DNA from: Betaproteobacteria bacterium UBA5216
GTDB taxonomy: Bacteria; Pseudomonadota; Gammaproteobacteria; Burkholderiales; SG8-41
Assembly (NCBI GenBank): GCA_002412495.1
Contig: DHVE01000135.1
Span: 16,927-80,926, forward strand
Length of the DNA: 64,000 nucleotides
Reading direction: 5' to 3'
Under the pieces are notes generated by a model. The model was not told the origin of the DNA. It saw only the letters and a list, made by a program, of their open reading frames with translations, and did no database searches. The translations under genes and the position numbers were made by a program. Of the stretch, positions 42,755 through 51,369 are shown piece by piece. Numbering within the stretch: position 1 is the stretch's first letter; each line of letters starts with the position of its first letter.

Positions 42755-43078
42755 TTCGAGGTGCTGCAAGAAAGAAAAGGAATGCTCGCATCCGAGCAGG
42801 TGCTTGCAGTAAGTACCCCTGAGAGCCGCCGAGCAGCGCAGCCATGCCGGGGGAAGTCGGCGAGGACTGCCTGAGTCCTCGCACCGTTGTCTTATGCGAG
42901 GGCGAGTTCCGTAGCCGCCCGGCGTGGCGAGCAGCGCAGGCAAGGGCACACTTGAAGCGGAGCAGAAGCCCGTAGGGCCGGCGAACCGGGGGCCGCCTTT
43001 CTTTGGTTACTTTCTTTGGCGGAGCAAAGAAAGTAACCAGCCGCCGGGCTACCCCCGGCGACGTTGACGTTTAATGCA
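42755..43078 (+). ncRNA. structured dispersed-repeat element, possible non-coding RNA (orientation uncertain)
   Basis: About 320 bp with successive perfect stems: CTGCAAG/CTTGCAG (42764-42770 with 42803-42809) enclosing GCTCG/CGAGC (42784-42797), then CGAGGACT/AGTCCTCG (42861-42881). It closes with a long hairpin GGTTACTTTCTTTGGC / GCAAAGAAAGTAACC (43005-43038) nested inside CCGGGGG/CCCCCGG arms. The terminal TTACTTTCTTT hairpin is familiar from beta- and gammaproteobacterial intergenic repeats. No protein frame fits. Whether it is transcribed is unknown. Confidence 0.5.
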
Positions 43079-43143
43079 CGTGGTTTGGCAAATTCACATG
43101 CGGCGCAATACGGATTGCGCCCTACAACTTCTGAATTATCACG

Positions 43144-44112
43144 CTACTTAATCGCCTGCGGATTAATAGGCGACCCCACCGCCCGCGTAATCGGCAACGG
43201 CGGCCCGCAGAAAAAGAACTCGTACACTTTGTCGCTGGCGCAGTCGTCCGCCAAATCCTTGAGATAAAAAATCTCGCCCATCGTGATGCCAATCATCGGG
43301 ATCACCACCCAATGCCATGGCTGCGACGCATCGTCCGTTTCATTCGGCCGCACTTCGCATCCCCACGTGTCCGTGCAGATCGCGGCGATTTCCTTGCGGT
43401 GTATCCACTCTGCCGTTTCAAACGCCAGCCCCGGCGCATCACCGCCGGCATAGCCGCCCCACTCGCCGGTTTTCAAACGGTTTTCCATTTGTCCCGTGCG
43501 CACAATCACAAAATCGCCGCGCTTGATTTCAACGCCTTGCGCCTTGGCGCAGGCGTCGAGATCGTCGTTGGTGATGGCTTCGCCGTCTTCAAGATATTCC
43601 TTGCCGAGATGGCGCGCCACGTCCAGCAGCACGCCGCGTCCGGCCATTTTGTCGCGGGTTTTGTGTATGCCGTTTTTTTGCGCGCCGTTGGCATCAACGA
43701 GCTTGGCGTCGTAACCGTTCCACATTTTATCGTCGTAAAAAATATGGCCCAGCGCGTCCCATTGCGTGCCGCACTGCAGCGGCAGCGAGACCATGTCGTC
43801 GGCGTATCTGAGGCCGCCCTTGTCCTGATTGCCTGCGACCGCGTCGGTGCCGGTGGCGAGCATGGTGTGGATCGGATTGAAGCGGTTGCCCCACAGGCCG
43901 CGCTGCGGGCCGGTGCGGTCGAAGTTAAGGCCCAGTGAAAATACTTTGCCTTTTTTCACCAGGCGCGAGGCATCGATGATGTTTTGCGGCGTCACGTAGT
44001 TGAGCGTGCCCACCTGATCATCCGGTCCCCACTTGCCCCAGTTTTTGAGTTTCTCGGCGGTGGCGCGCAGGTGCGCGATGGTGAATTTCTTGGCGTCGTA
44101 ACGGCGGGTCAT
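43144..44112 (-). CDS. cyclase family protein (kynurenine formamidase-like fold)
   Basis: 322 aa from the ATG at 44112 (AAGGAGACTC just upstream). It belongs to the 'cyclase' superfamily, where metal sits in an HxGTHxDxxxH site. Here the site reads LQCGTQWDALGHIFYDD, so the second-position His is replaced by Gln and the first is missing, but Asp and the final His are kept. The C-terminal CEVRPNETDDASQPWHWVVIP block matches longer members annotated as hydrolases of lactones or amides. It is downstream of the amidohydrolase at 44249 on the same strand, separated by a terminator. Confidence 0.8.
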   Translation of the reverse strand: MTRRYDAKKFTIAHLRATAEKLKNWGKWGPDDQVGTLNYVTPQNIIDASRLVKKGKVFSLGLNFDRTGPQRGLWGNRFNPIHTMLATGTDAVAGNQDKGGLRYADDMVSLPLQCGTQWDALGHIFYDDKMWNGYDAKLVDANGAQKNGIHKTRDKMAGRGVLLDVARHLGKEYLEDGEAITNDDLDACAKAQGVEIKRGDFVIVRTGQMENRLKTGEWGGYAGGDAPGLAFETAEWIHRKEIAAICTDTWGCEVRPNETDDASQPWHWVVIPMIGITMGEIFYLKDLADDCASDKVYEFFFCGPPLPITRAVGSPINPQAIK

Positions 44113-44194
44113 GTGAGTCTCCTTTAAATGTGTGGCAACACCGTTGCCCTCTCCCCTACCCCTTTTCCGCAAGCGGTAGCTGAGAGGCAACAAA

Positions 44195-44233
44195 GCAAAA
44201 AAAATGGCGTCACGGGTAGTGACGCCATTCTAC
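44195..44233 (-). terminator. Rho-independent terminator after the amidohydrolase gene
   Basis: On the minus strand, ATGGCGTCAC, loop TACCC, and GTGACGCCAT form a perfect 10-bp stem followed immediately by TTTTTTTT. It lies about 15 bp downstream of the amidohydrolase stop. Confidence 0.88.
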
Positions 44234-44248
44234 AATCAACAGCCAAAC

Positions 44249-45760
44249 TTACGCCGCCGGCTTCTGCATATACCCATAACGAAGGTTGGTGCGGCCTTCG
44301 CCGAACTGGTCGTAGTTGGCTTTGGCGACCGCCACCACGTCGCCGTCCAGGGCGGCGCGTTGCTTGGCGGTGAAGTGATACAGTCGCGCGGAGTTCTCGC
44401 CGAATATCGCTTTTTTGACCGGGCCATCCGCCGCGCCTAGTGGCGCATAGCCGTATTTTTTTTGCATCTCGTCGGGAATTTCCAGGCGGCGTAGCGCTTC
44501 GATCTGCCATTGCGGCGCACCGGTCCAGATGGCGTCGCTGCCCCACACGATATGATCGGCGCCCAGGCCCTTGACGAGTTGCCCGAGCATGGCGGCACAC
44601 AAGCGCGGTTCGGCGATGGTGCTCTGCGCGAAGATTTGTCCGAGATCGCCGTAGACGTTTTTCACGCCGTGCTTGGCGGGGATTTCCGCGAGGTCGGTTA
44701 CCCAATCGATGCGGCCAGTTTTCTCGAACTGCTCCCAGCCCGCGGCCCACGCGCCGCCGGTATAGCGGAATCCCGAGTGATAAATCACGAAATTCAGTTG
44801 CGGGAAATCCTTCGCGGCCTTGGCCACGTCACGCACGTCTGCGTGCTTCAATAAATCGGGGAACTGCTTGGTGGTCGAAGGCGGAAACAGCCCCTTGTGG
44901 ATGCACACGTTGGCGAGGCTGGGGGTGGTTTTGCTCCATTTCACCAGCCGCTCGTAGAACGGATACAACAGCTTTTCATCATCGAGATGCCACGGGTGCT
45001 TGGACAAATGTTTGTTGGTGTTGTCGCCCACGGTGTAACCCTTGAACGAATCGGGCTTCAATGTTTCGTAATCCTTGTCAACCTTTTCGAGCCAGCCCGG
45101 CGTGCCGGGCATGAAAATCGCGTGCGAGAACATGCGCTTGGAGCCCGCCTTTTTGTTCACGTCGGCGCGCGTCGAGGCCTTCATTTCGTTGGTGAGGAAC
45201 CAGTCGCGCGGATCTTCGGAACCCGAGCCGGAAATCAGCGCCACCTTGGTGTCACTGTCCATGTAAATCTCTTTGAAGTAATTCGCGAACTTCAGATCGT
45301 CGAGCGTTTGCGGTTTGCCCACCAGCGCGGGGTTCCACGACGCCTTACCCACGGCTTCGCGCGACTTGACGAAATTTTCGAGACGCGTGTCATCACGTAG
45401 GTAATGCGTGTGCATGTCCATGATGAACTGGCCCTTCAACGCATTGGCGCGCTCATTCGCCATTTCGGGCGTGGCGGCCTCGGCGCGGCTTACCGCGTAC
45501 ATCGGGCCGAAGGTGTCGTTCATCGCCACGAACGCGGCGGCCATGCCTGCCGCACTTTGGAAAAACGTGCGGCGCGACACGCCTTGTTTCTTTGCGAGCT
45601 CGCTGCCGATTTGTTTGACGCGCGCTTCGAACTCGCGCTGCTTCGGCGATTGCGGACCGGGAACAAATTCATCGCTCGACACGGGCTGCGTGGGAATCGG
45701 CGAGCGGAATTTCGCGGTCTCCGCCGGAATCAGTCGGGCTATCTCGTCGGGTGACATCAT
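44249..45760 (-). CDS. Tat-targeted amidohydrolase-2 family protein
   Basis: 503 aa from the ATG at 45760 (GGAGACC upstream). A twin-arginine signal, SRRTFF followed by QSAAGMAAAFVAM, lies unusually far in (about residues 62-80), after a charged N-terminal region. The metal-dependent hydrolase core has FIMDMHTHY (first ligands), FVIYHSGF (His) and HIVWGSDAIWTG (late Asp). This fits amidohydrolase-2 decarboxylases/hydrolases of the ACMSD type that are exported folded. Tat export would depend on tatABC at 52.6-54.3 kb. The partner cyclase gene follows after the terminator. Confidence 0.85.
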   Translation of the reverse strand: MMSPDEIARLIPAETAKFRSPIPTQPVSSDEFVPGPQSPKQREFEARVKQIGSELAKKQGVSRRTFFQSAAGMAAAFVAMNDTFGPMYAVSRAEAATPEMANERANALKGQFIMDMHTHYLRDDTRLENFVKSREAVGKASWNPALVGKPQTLDDLKFANYFKEIYMDSDTKVALISGSGSEDPRDWFLTNEMKASTRADVNKKAGSKRMFSHAIFMPGTPGWLEKVDKDYETLKPDSFKGYTVGDNTNKHLSKHPWHLDDEKLLYPFYERLVKWSKTTPSLANVCIHKGLFPPSTTKQFPDLLKHADVRDVAKAAKDFPQLNFVIYHSGFRYTGGAWAAGWEQFEKTGRIDWVTDLAEIPAKHGVKNVYGDLGQIFAQSTIAEPRLCAAMLGQLVKGLGADHIVWGSDAIWTGAPQWQIEALRRLEIPDEMQKKYGYAPLGAADGPVKKAIFGENSARLYHFTAKQRAALDGDVVAVAKANYDQFGEGRTNLRYGYMQKPAA

Positions 45761-45886
45761 GTGCGGGTCTCCATTTCGTGTGAATGACAAATCAAATCGG
45801 GTTGGGACAAATCACGACGCCGACCATGGTTCACGGCGCTGGACGCGTATTTTATGGCAACCCCGTCCCTTGTTGCGAATACACCA

Positions 45887-45904
45887 TAACACATTGTTTT
45901 TTAG
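45887..45904 (-). repeat. recurrent AT-rich motif, copy J
   Basis: On the minus strand this reads CTAAAAAACAATGTGTTA, directly after the stop codon of the Bug gene at 45911 and upstream of the amidohydrolase. It matches AAAAACA-N5-TTA. Confidence 0.62.
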
Positions 45905-45910
45905 ATGTTT

Positions 45911-46927
45911 TCAATCTGCCTTGGCACCGGAATCACGCACCACCTTGCTCCACTTGGGAATTTCCGCACGCAGGAAGGCAGCGAATTCTTCGGGCTTGCC
46001 GCCGCGTGCCTCGACGCCTTGCGTGGCGAGGCGATCCTTTAATTCGCCGGTTGCCAGCGCTGCATTCATCTCGGCATTTATTTTGGAGATCACCGCGGCG
46101 GGCGTCGCGGCTGGCACCACGATGCCGTGCCACGTGAGCGCTTCAAATCCCGGGATGCCTTCCGCAACGGTAGGCAAGTCCGGCACGGAGGGTGAGCGCT
46201 GCGCGGAAGTGACCGCCAGCGCGCGCAAACGTCCGGAACGCGCATGCGGAATCACCGATGCGGCCGTGGCGAACATGAAATGCACATGCCCGCTGACCAG
46301 ATCGATCACCGCGGGCCCGCCACCTTTGTACGGTATGTGCTGGTAGTTCACGCCCGCCAGACCCTTGAACAATTCGCCCGCCAGATGTCCGGCGGTGCCG
46401 GTGCCGGAAGAGGCGTAGTTCAATTGGCCGGGCCGCGCCTTGGCGAGTGCAACGAGTTCCTTCACGTTTTTCACCGGCAGCGAGGGATGCGTCACCAGCA
46501 CGCTCGGTTGCGTTGCAATCAGCACCACCGTCGCAAAGTCACGCACCGAATCAAACGGCATTTTCTGGTACAAGGCCTGATTGGTGGCGAGGATGCCGTT
46601 GTTGCCGAGAAACCAGGTGTGCCCATCGGGTGCCGAACGCGCGACGATCTCGCCGGCGATATTGCCGCCCGCGCCGGGCCGATTTTCGATAACGATTTGC
46701 TGTCCCAGCCGCGCGGTTAGCGGCCCCACCAGCAGGCGCGCCACCGCGTCACTGGCACCACCGGGTGGGTAGCCCAGTATGAAACGGATCGGTTTGGATG
46801 GGAACGGTGCATCGGCCGCTTGTGCGCCCGTCACCATGACGCCCGCCGCCACTGCCGCAATTGCCGCCACCGCGGCGGCGTAGCCGTGCAAGCATCGGAT
46901 GGATAAAAACCCTGTTAACTTTGGCAT
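45911..46927 (-). CDS. Bug/TctC-type tricarboxylate receptor
   Basis: 338 aa from the ATG at 46927 (CGAGGTGCGCC before it). It has a long signal region with a hydrophobic run (AAAVAAIAAVAAGVMVTGAQA). Motifs are GYPPGGASDAVARLL, IVIENRPGAGGNIAG, NYASSGTGTAGHLAGELF and IPYKGGGPAVIDLVSG. It lies 150 bp upstream of the Tat-dependent amidohydrolase on the same strand. The motif copy between them is the only feature in the gap. Confidence 0.92.
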   Translation of the reverse strand: MPKLTGFLSIRCLHGYAAAVAAIAAVAAGVMVTGAQAADAPFPSKPIRFILGYPPGGASDAVARLLVGPLTARLGQQIVIENRPGAGGNIAGEIVARSAPDGHTWFLGNNGILATNQALYQKMPFDSVRDFATVVLIATQPSVLVTHPSLPVKNVKELVALAKARPGQLNYASSGTGTAGHLAGELFKGLAGVNYQHIPYKGGGPAVIDLVSGHVHFMFATAASVIPHARSGRLRALAVTSAQRSPSVPDLPTVAEGIPGFEALTWHGIVVPAATPAAVISKINAEMNAALATGELKDRLATQGVEARGGKPEEFAAFLRAEIPKWSKVVRDSGAKAD

Positions 46928-47068
46928 GGCGCACCTCGTTGAATCCAAGTATGGGCGTTCGCGTACCACCCTATGAGCGGGCCGCCTGTTTGACTGCAAA
47001 CCGATTGACTATGCGCGCTTGAGCGCTGGCCACGTGCTTAAGCGCTGACCGCTTGACACTACATTACG

Positions 47069-47488
47069 CTATTTGACGATCTGCAATTTCGGGCGCTGCG
47101 GCGGTGGTGGCGGCTCGTCCGGCTCGGGCGGCGGCGCAGTGGAAGCGGGTTGCCCCTTGTTGGTCGCACCTGCGTCGGTTTCCGGCGGGAAAAAAAGCCC
47201 TTGGCCATTCTCGCGGGCAAAGATGCCCGCGACCGCCTGCATCGGAATTGAACACTCGCGCGACACGCCGCTGAAGCGTGCCGCGAACTGCACCATGTCA
47301 TTGCCGATGGTGAGTTTATGCGTCGCATCGTAGCCGAGATTGAGCACGATTTCGCCGTTCTTCACGAACTCCATCGGCACGCGCGTGTTCTCGTCCACCT
47401 TGACGGACAGATACGGCGTGTAGCCGCTATCCGTGCACCACTCGTGGATGGCACGGATCAGATAGGGTTTGGTAGATCGTTCGGCCAT
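47069..47488 (-). CDS. sspB: ClpXP protease specificity-enhancing factor SspB
   Basis: 139 aa. SspB tethers ssrA-tagged proteins to ClpX. The folded substrate-binding domain is residues 1-105 (KPYLIRAIHEWCTDSGYTPYL, ENTRVPMEFVKNGEIVLNLG). A proline-rich flexible linker (PPPEPDEPPPPPQ) then leads to the ClpX-docking tail RPKLQIVK. All elements are intact. It is last in the order petA-petB-petC-sspA-sspB, downstream of sspA across a heptamer-armed palindrome. Confidence 0.95.
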   Translation of the reverse strand: MAERSTKPYLIRAIHEWCTDSGYTPYLSVKVDENTRVPMEFVKNGEIVLNLGYDATHKLTIGNDMVQFAARFSGVSRECSIPMQAVAGIFARENGQGLFFPPETDAGATNKGQPASTAPPPEPDEPPPPPQRPKLQIVK

Positions 47489-47494
47489 CGGCTT

Positions 47495-47564
47495 GGAGTG
47501 AGGCGTGAGGCGAAAAACCCGCGGTGGTGGAGAGGATACGCCCCCTCACGCCTAACGCCTCACG
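47495..47564. repeat. heptamer-armed palindrome between sspA and sspB
   Basis: The left arm reads GTGAGGC GTGAGGC. The right arm, on the opposite strand, reads GTGAGGC GTTAGGC GTGAGGG. The 28-bp centre is unrelated sequence. It is one of the GTRAGGY 7-bp-period elements. Confidence 0.72.
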
Positions 47565-47570
47565 AACCAC

Positions 47571-48170
47571 TTACTTGCGCATGACCTTTTCCGACGCGGT
47601 AAGCGCATCGATATACGCCGGACGGCTAAACAGGCGCTCGGCGTATTTCATCAACGGCGCGGCCTGCTTCGGCAACTGGATGTCGTAGTGATCGAGCCGC
47701 CACAGGAGCGGCGCGATGGCCACGTCGAGCATGGAGAACTCATCCCCCAGCATGAACTTCTGCTTGGCGAAAACCGGCGAAATCTGCGTCAGCGCATCGC
47801 GAATTACCTGGCGGCCCTTTTCAGCCTGCTTCTGCGTGCCTTTTTCGATGGAATGGATGTGGCCGAACATCTCATTCTCGAAGCGATACAGGAACAATCG
47901 CGCGCGCGCGCGCATCACCGGATCGGCCGGCATCAATTGCGGGTGCGGAAAGCGGTCATCGATGTATTCGTTGATGATGTTCGATTCGTAGAGAATCAGA
48001 TCGCGCTCCACCAGCACCGGCACCTGGTTGTACGGGTTCATTACCGCGAGATCTTCGGGCTTGTTGAAAAGATCAACATCGACGATCTGGAAATCCATGC
48101 CCTTTTCGTAGAGCACGATGCGGCAACGTTGGCTGAAAGGACACGTAGTGCCCGAATAAAGGGTCATCAT
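47571..48170 (-). CDS. sspA: stringent starvation protein A (GST-fold)
   Basis: 199 aa with a glutathione S-transferase fold. SspA binds RNA polymerase and affects stationary-phase and acid-stress transcription. It is generally not an active transferase. The N-terminal thioredoxin-like half begins TLYSGTTCPFSQRCRIVLYEKG and contains NPYNQVPVLVERDLILYES. The surface-exposed Pro-His-Pro that contacts polymerase is present at about 75-77 (DRFPHPQLMP). It lies between petC and sspB, as in most betaproteobacteria. Confidence 0.93.
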   Translation of the reverse strand: MMTLYSGTTCPFSQRCRIVLYEKGMDFQIVDVDLFNKPEDLAVMNPYNQVPVLVERDLILYESNIINEYIDDRFPHPQLMPADPVMRARARLFLYRFENEMFGHIHSIEKGTQKQAEKGRQVIRDALTQISPVFAKQKFMLGDEFSMLDVAIAPLLWRLDHYDIQLPKQAAPLMKYAERLFSRPAYIDALTASEKVMRK

Positions 48171-48187
48171 TTGCGGATACCTGAGAA

Positions 48188-48318
48188 GCGTGAGAGTTGG
48201 GGCGTGGGACGTGAGGCGCGAAACGTGAGGAACGAGGCACGAGGCATGAGACGCAAACGCCGGGGACTACATCCCCCCTTCACGCCTCGCGCCTTATGCT
48301 TTACGCCTTTAACCTTAC
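48188..48318. repeat. heptamer-armed palindrome between petC and sspA
   Basis: The longest copy. The left arm keeps a 7-bp register through about ten units (GTGAGAG, TTGGGGC, GTGGGAC, GTGAGGC, GCGAAAC, GTGAGGA, ACGAGGC, ACGAGGC, ATGAGAC). The right arm is CCCTTCACGCCTCGCGCC with CTTTACGCC. It fills the 153-bp gap almost completely. Confidence 0.72.
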
Positions 48319-48323
48319 GATTT

Positions 48324-49082
48324 TTAGTGTATGTCTTTCCAGAAATTGACTTTCAACGCATAGATGAGCGGTATCAGCAGAAACAGGAATCCCATCACGA
48401 TCAGGCCAATGGTCTTGCGGCTCTTGGCGGCCGGCTCCCCCATGTACACCAGATAATTCACCAGATCTCCCACGGCGCGATCGTATTCCAGCGCGGACAG
48501 TTTGCCGGGCTTGGCAAGCACGGGCTTTTCCACGCTTGCCGTGTAGCCGTCGGCCTGCATCTGGCCGGCTTTCAACACCTGCTCCCCCTGCAATTCCCAC
48601 AGCGCGTGCGGCATGCCGACGTTGGGAAACGTGGTGTTATTCCAGCCGGTCGGGCGTGACGCATCGCGGTAGAACGTGCGCAGATAGGTATAGAGCCAAT
48701 CCGCGCCCGAACCCGCCTCGGAGGCACGCGAACGCGCGATCACGGTGAGATCCGGCGGCTGCGCGCCGAACCATACCTTGGCTTCGCCGGCGTCCATGGT
48801 ATTTTTCATCAGGTCGCCGACCTTCCCGCCGCTGAACACGAGATTGTCGAGTATCTCTTTATTGCTTAATCCGATGTCCTGCAAGCGGTTGTAGCGCATG
48901 TAATTCGCGCTATGGCAATTCAGGCAATAGTTGACGAACAGCGCGGCGCCGCGTTGCAGCGACTCGGTGTTATTCAGATTGACAGGGGCACGGTCGAGCT
49001 TGACGTGATCGCCGGCGCCCACCGCAAATGACGGAACCAGCGCGCAAACCAGCAGAGCAACGGAAATAATTTTTCTTGTCAT
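48324..49082 (-). CDS. petC: ubiquinol-cytochrome c reductase cytochrome c1 subunit
   Basis: 252 aa from the ATG at 49082, with signal peptide MTRKIISVALLVCALVPSFAVGA. Haem c is bound at CLNCH (Cys53, Cys56, His57), and the axial Met is in PNVGMPHALW. A C-terminal transmembrane helix (GLIVMGFLFLLIPLIYAL) anchors it on the periplasmic side. In the bc1 complex it takes electrons from the Rieske protein and passes them to a soluble cytochrome c. It starts 11 bp after petB. An apparently longer frame to 49280 is out-of-frame reading of petB. Confidence 0.96.
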   Translation of the reverse strand: MTRKIISVALLVCALVPSFAVGAGDHVKLDRAPVNLNNTESLQRGAALFVNYCLNCHSANYMRYNRLQDIGLSNKEILDNLVFSGGKVGDLMKNTMDAGEAKVWFGAQPPDLTVIARSRASEAGSGADWLYTYLRTFYRDASRPTGWNNTTFPNVGMPHALWELQGEQVLKAGQMQADGYTASVEKPVLAKPGKLSALEYDRAVGDLVNYLVYMGEPAAKSRKTIGLIVMGFLFLLIPLIYALKVNFWKDIH

Positions 49083-49093
49083 GACGGCGCTCC

Positions 49094-50503
49094 TCACATC
49101 GTCACCCGGTCGGGTACCGGGTGCGTCTGTTCCATCTGCGTGTACCACGGCATCAGCAGGAAAAACGCGAAATAAATCAGCGTGCCGACCTGCGAAATAA
49201 TCGTGCCCGCCACCGTCACCGGTTGCGTGCCGTAAAAGCCCAGCGTCAGGAACACGATCACGAATATCGTCAGCGCCCAACGCGACAGCGTGCCTTTATA
49301 GCGAATCGACTTGACCGGGCTCTTGTCCAGCCATGGCATCAGGAAGAATATCAGCGTGGCCACGCCCATCAGCACCACGCCCCACACCTTGGCCTCGATC
49401 ACCCCCATCGCGATCAGCACCACCGGCCCCGCCATCACCGCCACCAGCTTCGACAGACAGCCGCGCGAGGTAAAGAGTATCAACAGCGTGTAAGCCACCA
49501 CGCCCGCGCGCAGCACCCACATGAAATCTTCGGTAGTCGCGCGCAGAATGGAGTAATAGGGTGTGAAATACCACACCGGCGCGATATGCGGCGGCGTCTT
49601 CAGCGGATCGGCGGGGATGAAGTTGTTGTACTCAAGGAAATAACCGCCCATCTCCGGCATGAAAAACAGAATTGCGCAGAACACCGCGGCAAACACCACC
49701 ACGCCCAGCGCGTCCTTCACCACGTAATACGGAAAGAACGGAATGCCGTCCACCGGGATGCCTTGCGCGTTCTTGTTCTGCTTGATCTCGACGCCATCGG
49801 GGTTATTGGAACCCACCTCGTGCAACGCGAGTATGTGTGCTGACACCAAGCCCAATATCGCCAGCGGAATCGCGATCACGTGAAACGCGAAGAAGCGGTT
49901 CAGGGTGGCATCGGACACCACGAAGTCACCGCGCACCCAAGTCGACAGATCCGGCCCGATGATCGGCAACGCATCAAAGAGGTTCACGATCACCTGCGCG
50001 CCCCAGAACGACATCTGGCCCCACGGCAGCAGGTAACCGAAAAACGCCTCGGCCATCAGCGCGAGATAAATCACCATGCCGAAAATCCAGATCAGTTCGC
50101 GCGGCGCGCGATACGAGCCGTACATCAGCCCGCGGAACATGTGCAGATAAATCACGATGAAAAATGCCGACGCGCCGGTCGAGTGCATGTAGCGGATCAG
50201 CCAGCCGCCTGGCACGTCGCGCATGATGTATTCCACTGACGCGAATGCTTCGGCCGCCGACGGCTTGTAGTGCATCACCAGGAAAATGCCGGTGACAATT
50301 TGCAGCACCAGCACCACCATCGCCAGCGAGCCGAAGTAATACCAGAAGTTAAAGTTCTTCGGCGCGTAATATTCCGACAGATGCTCTTTCCACTGTGACA
50401 TCAGCGGAAAGCGTTGATCCACCCACGTGAGTAGCCCGCCGAGCGGCGCATTCAATGGGCCCGCCCAGTTAACGTTTACCGGTTCTTTTTTTGTAGCGGC
50501 CAT
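49094..50503 (-). CDS. petB: ubiquinol-cytochrome c reductase cytochrome b subunit
   Basis: 469 aa, multi-spanning. The two pairs of haem-ligating histidines lie in MHSTGASAFFIVIYLHMF and FHVIAIPLAILGLVSAHILALH. The Qo-site loop reads PVWYFTPYYSILRA. The widespread PEWY motif is PVWY here, a variant also found in other proteobacterial bc1 complexes and associated with altered quinol oxidation kinetics. The length exceeds mitochondrial cytochrome b through a C-terminal extension ending PWYTQMEQTHPVPDRV. It starts 3 bp after petA. Confidence 0.96.
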   Translation of the reverse strand: MAATKKEPVNVNWAGPLNAPLGGLLTWVDQRFPLMSQWKEHLSEYYAPKNFNFWYYFGSLAMVVLVLQIVTGIFLVMHYKPSAAEAFASVEYIMRDVPGGWLIRYMHSTGASAFFIVIYLHMFRGLMYGSYRAPRELIWIFGMVIYLALMAEAFFGYLLPWGQMSFWGAQVIVNLFDALPIIGPDLSTWVRGDFVVSDATLNRFFAFHVIAIPLAILGLVSAHILALHEVGSNNPDGVEIKQNKNAQGIPVDGIPFFPYYVVKDALGVVVFAAVFCAILFFMPEMGGYFLEYNNFIPADPLKTPPHIAPVWYFTPYYSILRATTEDFMWVLRAGVVAYTLLILFTSRGCLSKLVAVMAGPVVLIAMGVIEAKVWGVVLMGVATLIFFLMPWLDKSPVKSIRYKGTLSRWALTIFVIVFLTLGFYGTQPVTVAGTIISQVGTLIYFAFFLLMPWYTQMEQTHPVPDRVTM

Positions 50504-50506
50504 TTT

Positions 50507-51109
50507 TTACGCGGCTCCCTTGTCGCTTGCGTCCTCGCCAATCAATATCTTGCCTTCCGACAGAAACTTGTGCGGCGGCACCACCAGATTGTCGGGCGCG
50601 GGTTTGTTTTTATAAACGCGGCCCGCCAGATCAAACAACGAACCGTGACACGGGCAATAGAATCCGCCCTTCCAGTCCGACGCAAACGCCTCGGCTTGAG
50701 CCTGGAATTTTTCCACGGGCGAACACCCCAAATGCGTGCAGATGCCAACCAGCACAAGGTATTCCGGCTTGATTGAACGCATTTCGTTGGTGGCGTACTT
50801 TGGCTGCATATCTTTCTTGGAAGCCGGATCGGACACCTTGTCGGCGTTTTTCTTTATCGTGTCCAGCATTTCCGGCGTACGACGCACGATCCACACCGGC
50901 TTGCCGCGCCATTCAACGGTCATGCGCTCGCCGGGGGCGAGCTGGCTGATGTCAGCCTCCACCGGCGCACCGGCCGCCTTGGCACGTTCAGAGGGAAACA
51001 TGCTCGCCACAAACGGCACACCTGCGGCAGCCGTTGCCACGCCACCAGCCACCGTACTCGCGGCCACAAGCATGCAGCGCCGGCCTTTGTCGGGTTGTTG
51101 TTCAGCCAT
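50507..51109 (-). CDS. petA: ubiquinol-cytochrome c reductase Rieske iron-sulfur subunit
   Basis: 200 aa. The [2Fe-2S] ligands are Cys124/His126 (CTHLGC) and Cys152/His155 (CPCHGS), with Cys129-Cys154 as the expected disulfide. The N-terminus has a twin-arginine pair (KGRRCMLVAAST) before a hydrophobic helix, so export is by the Tat system encoded a few genes away. The start at 51109 gives the usual length. A frame to 51160 adds residues with no support. It is first in petABC. The operon promoter must be in the divergent gap with the protease gene; TGTAAAAT (plus 51198-51205) is a possible -10 region. Confidence 0.96.
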   Translation of the reverse strand: MAEQQPDKGRRCMLVAASTVAGGVATAAAGVPFVASMFPSERAKAAGAPVEADISQLAPGERMTVEWRGKPVWIVRRTPEMLDTIKKNADKVSDPASKKDMQPKYATNEMRSIKPEYLVLVGICTHLGCSPVEKFQAQAEAFASDWKGGFYCPCHGSLFDLAGRVYKNKPAPDNLVVPPHKFLSEGKILIGEDASDKGAA

Positions 51110-51246
51110 TCTGGGAAATATCCTGATGAGATTGTTTGAAATTGCGCGCTGGCACGTCAAACCACATCGCCGTCACGCAGGATCGCGAAAACGACTCATT
51201 TTACACGAACTCGCCCCTGAAAGTGAAATATTTCATAAATAATCGG

Positions 51247-51264
51247 TTTAAAAACAAATGGTTA
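51247..51264 (+). repeat. recurrent AT-rich motif, copy G (best match)
   Basis: TTTAAAAACAAATGGTTA, followed by CATAAG, in the divergent gap between petA and the DegS-like gene. It is closest to the family consensus. An adjoining AT-rich patch (ATTTCATAAATAAT) precedes it. Confidence 0.72.
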
Positions 51265-51369
51265 CATAAGAATCGCGCATGGCGCGTCATGGCATTGCCG
51301 ATCTGGCATCCGCCGTTCGACCCTCCCGCCGTTTTGCGCAATAATCACAGCCTTCAGGGACGTTTCACC

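Larger units (their letters stand above)
42580..43143. other. largest gene-free stretch (564 bp)
   Basis: Contains, in order, an AT-rich leader to about 42700, motif copy F (42709-42726), the structured repeat-like element (42755-43078), and about 60 bp of unremarkable sequence before the cyclase stop. Short open frames here on both strands show no protein family character. Confidence 0.7.

Noticed and set aside
42580..43143. A small protein gene or toxin-antitoxin pair in the large gap
   Set aside because: Short frames on both strands overlap strong hairpins and lack ribosome sites or family features.
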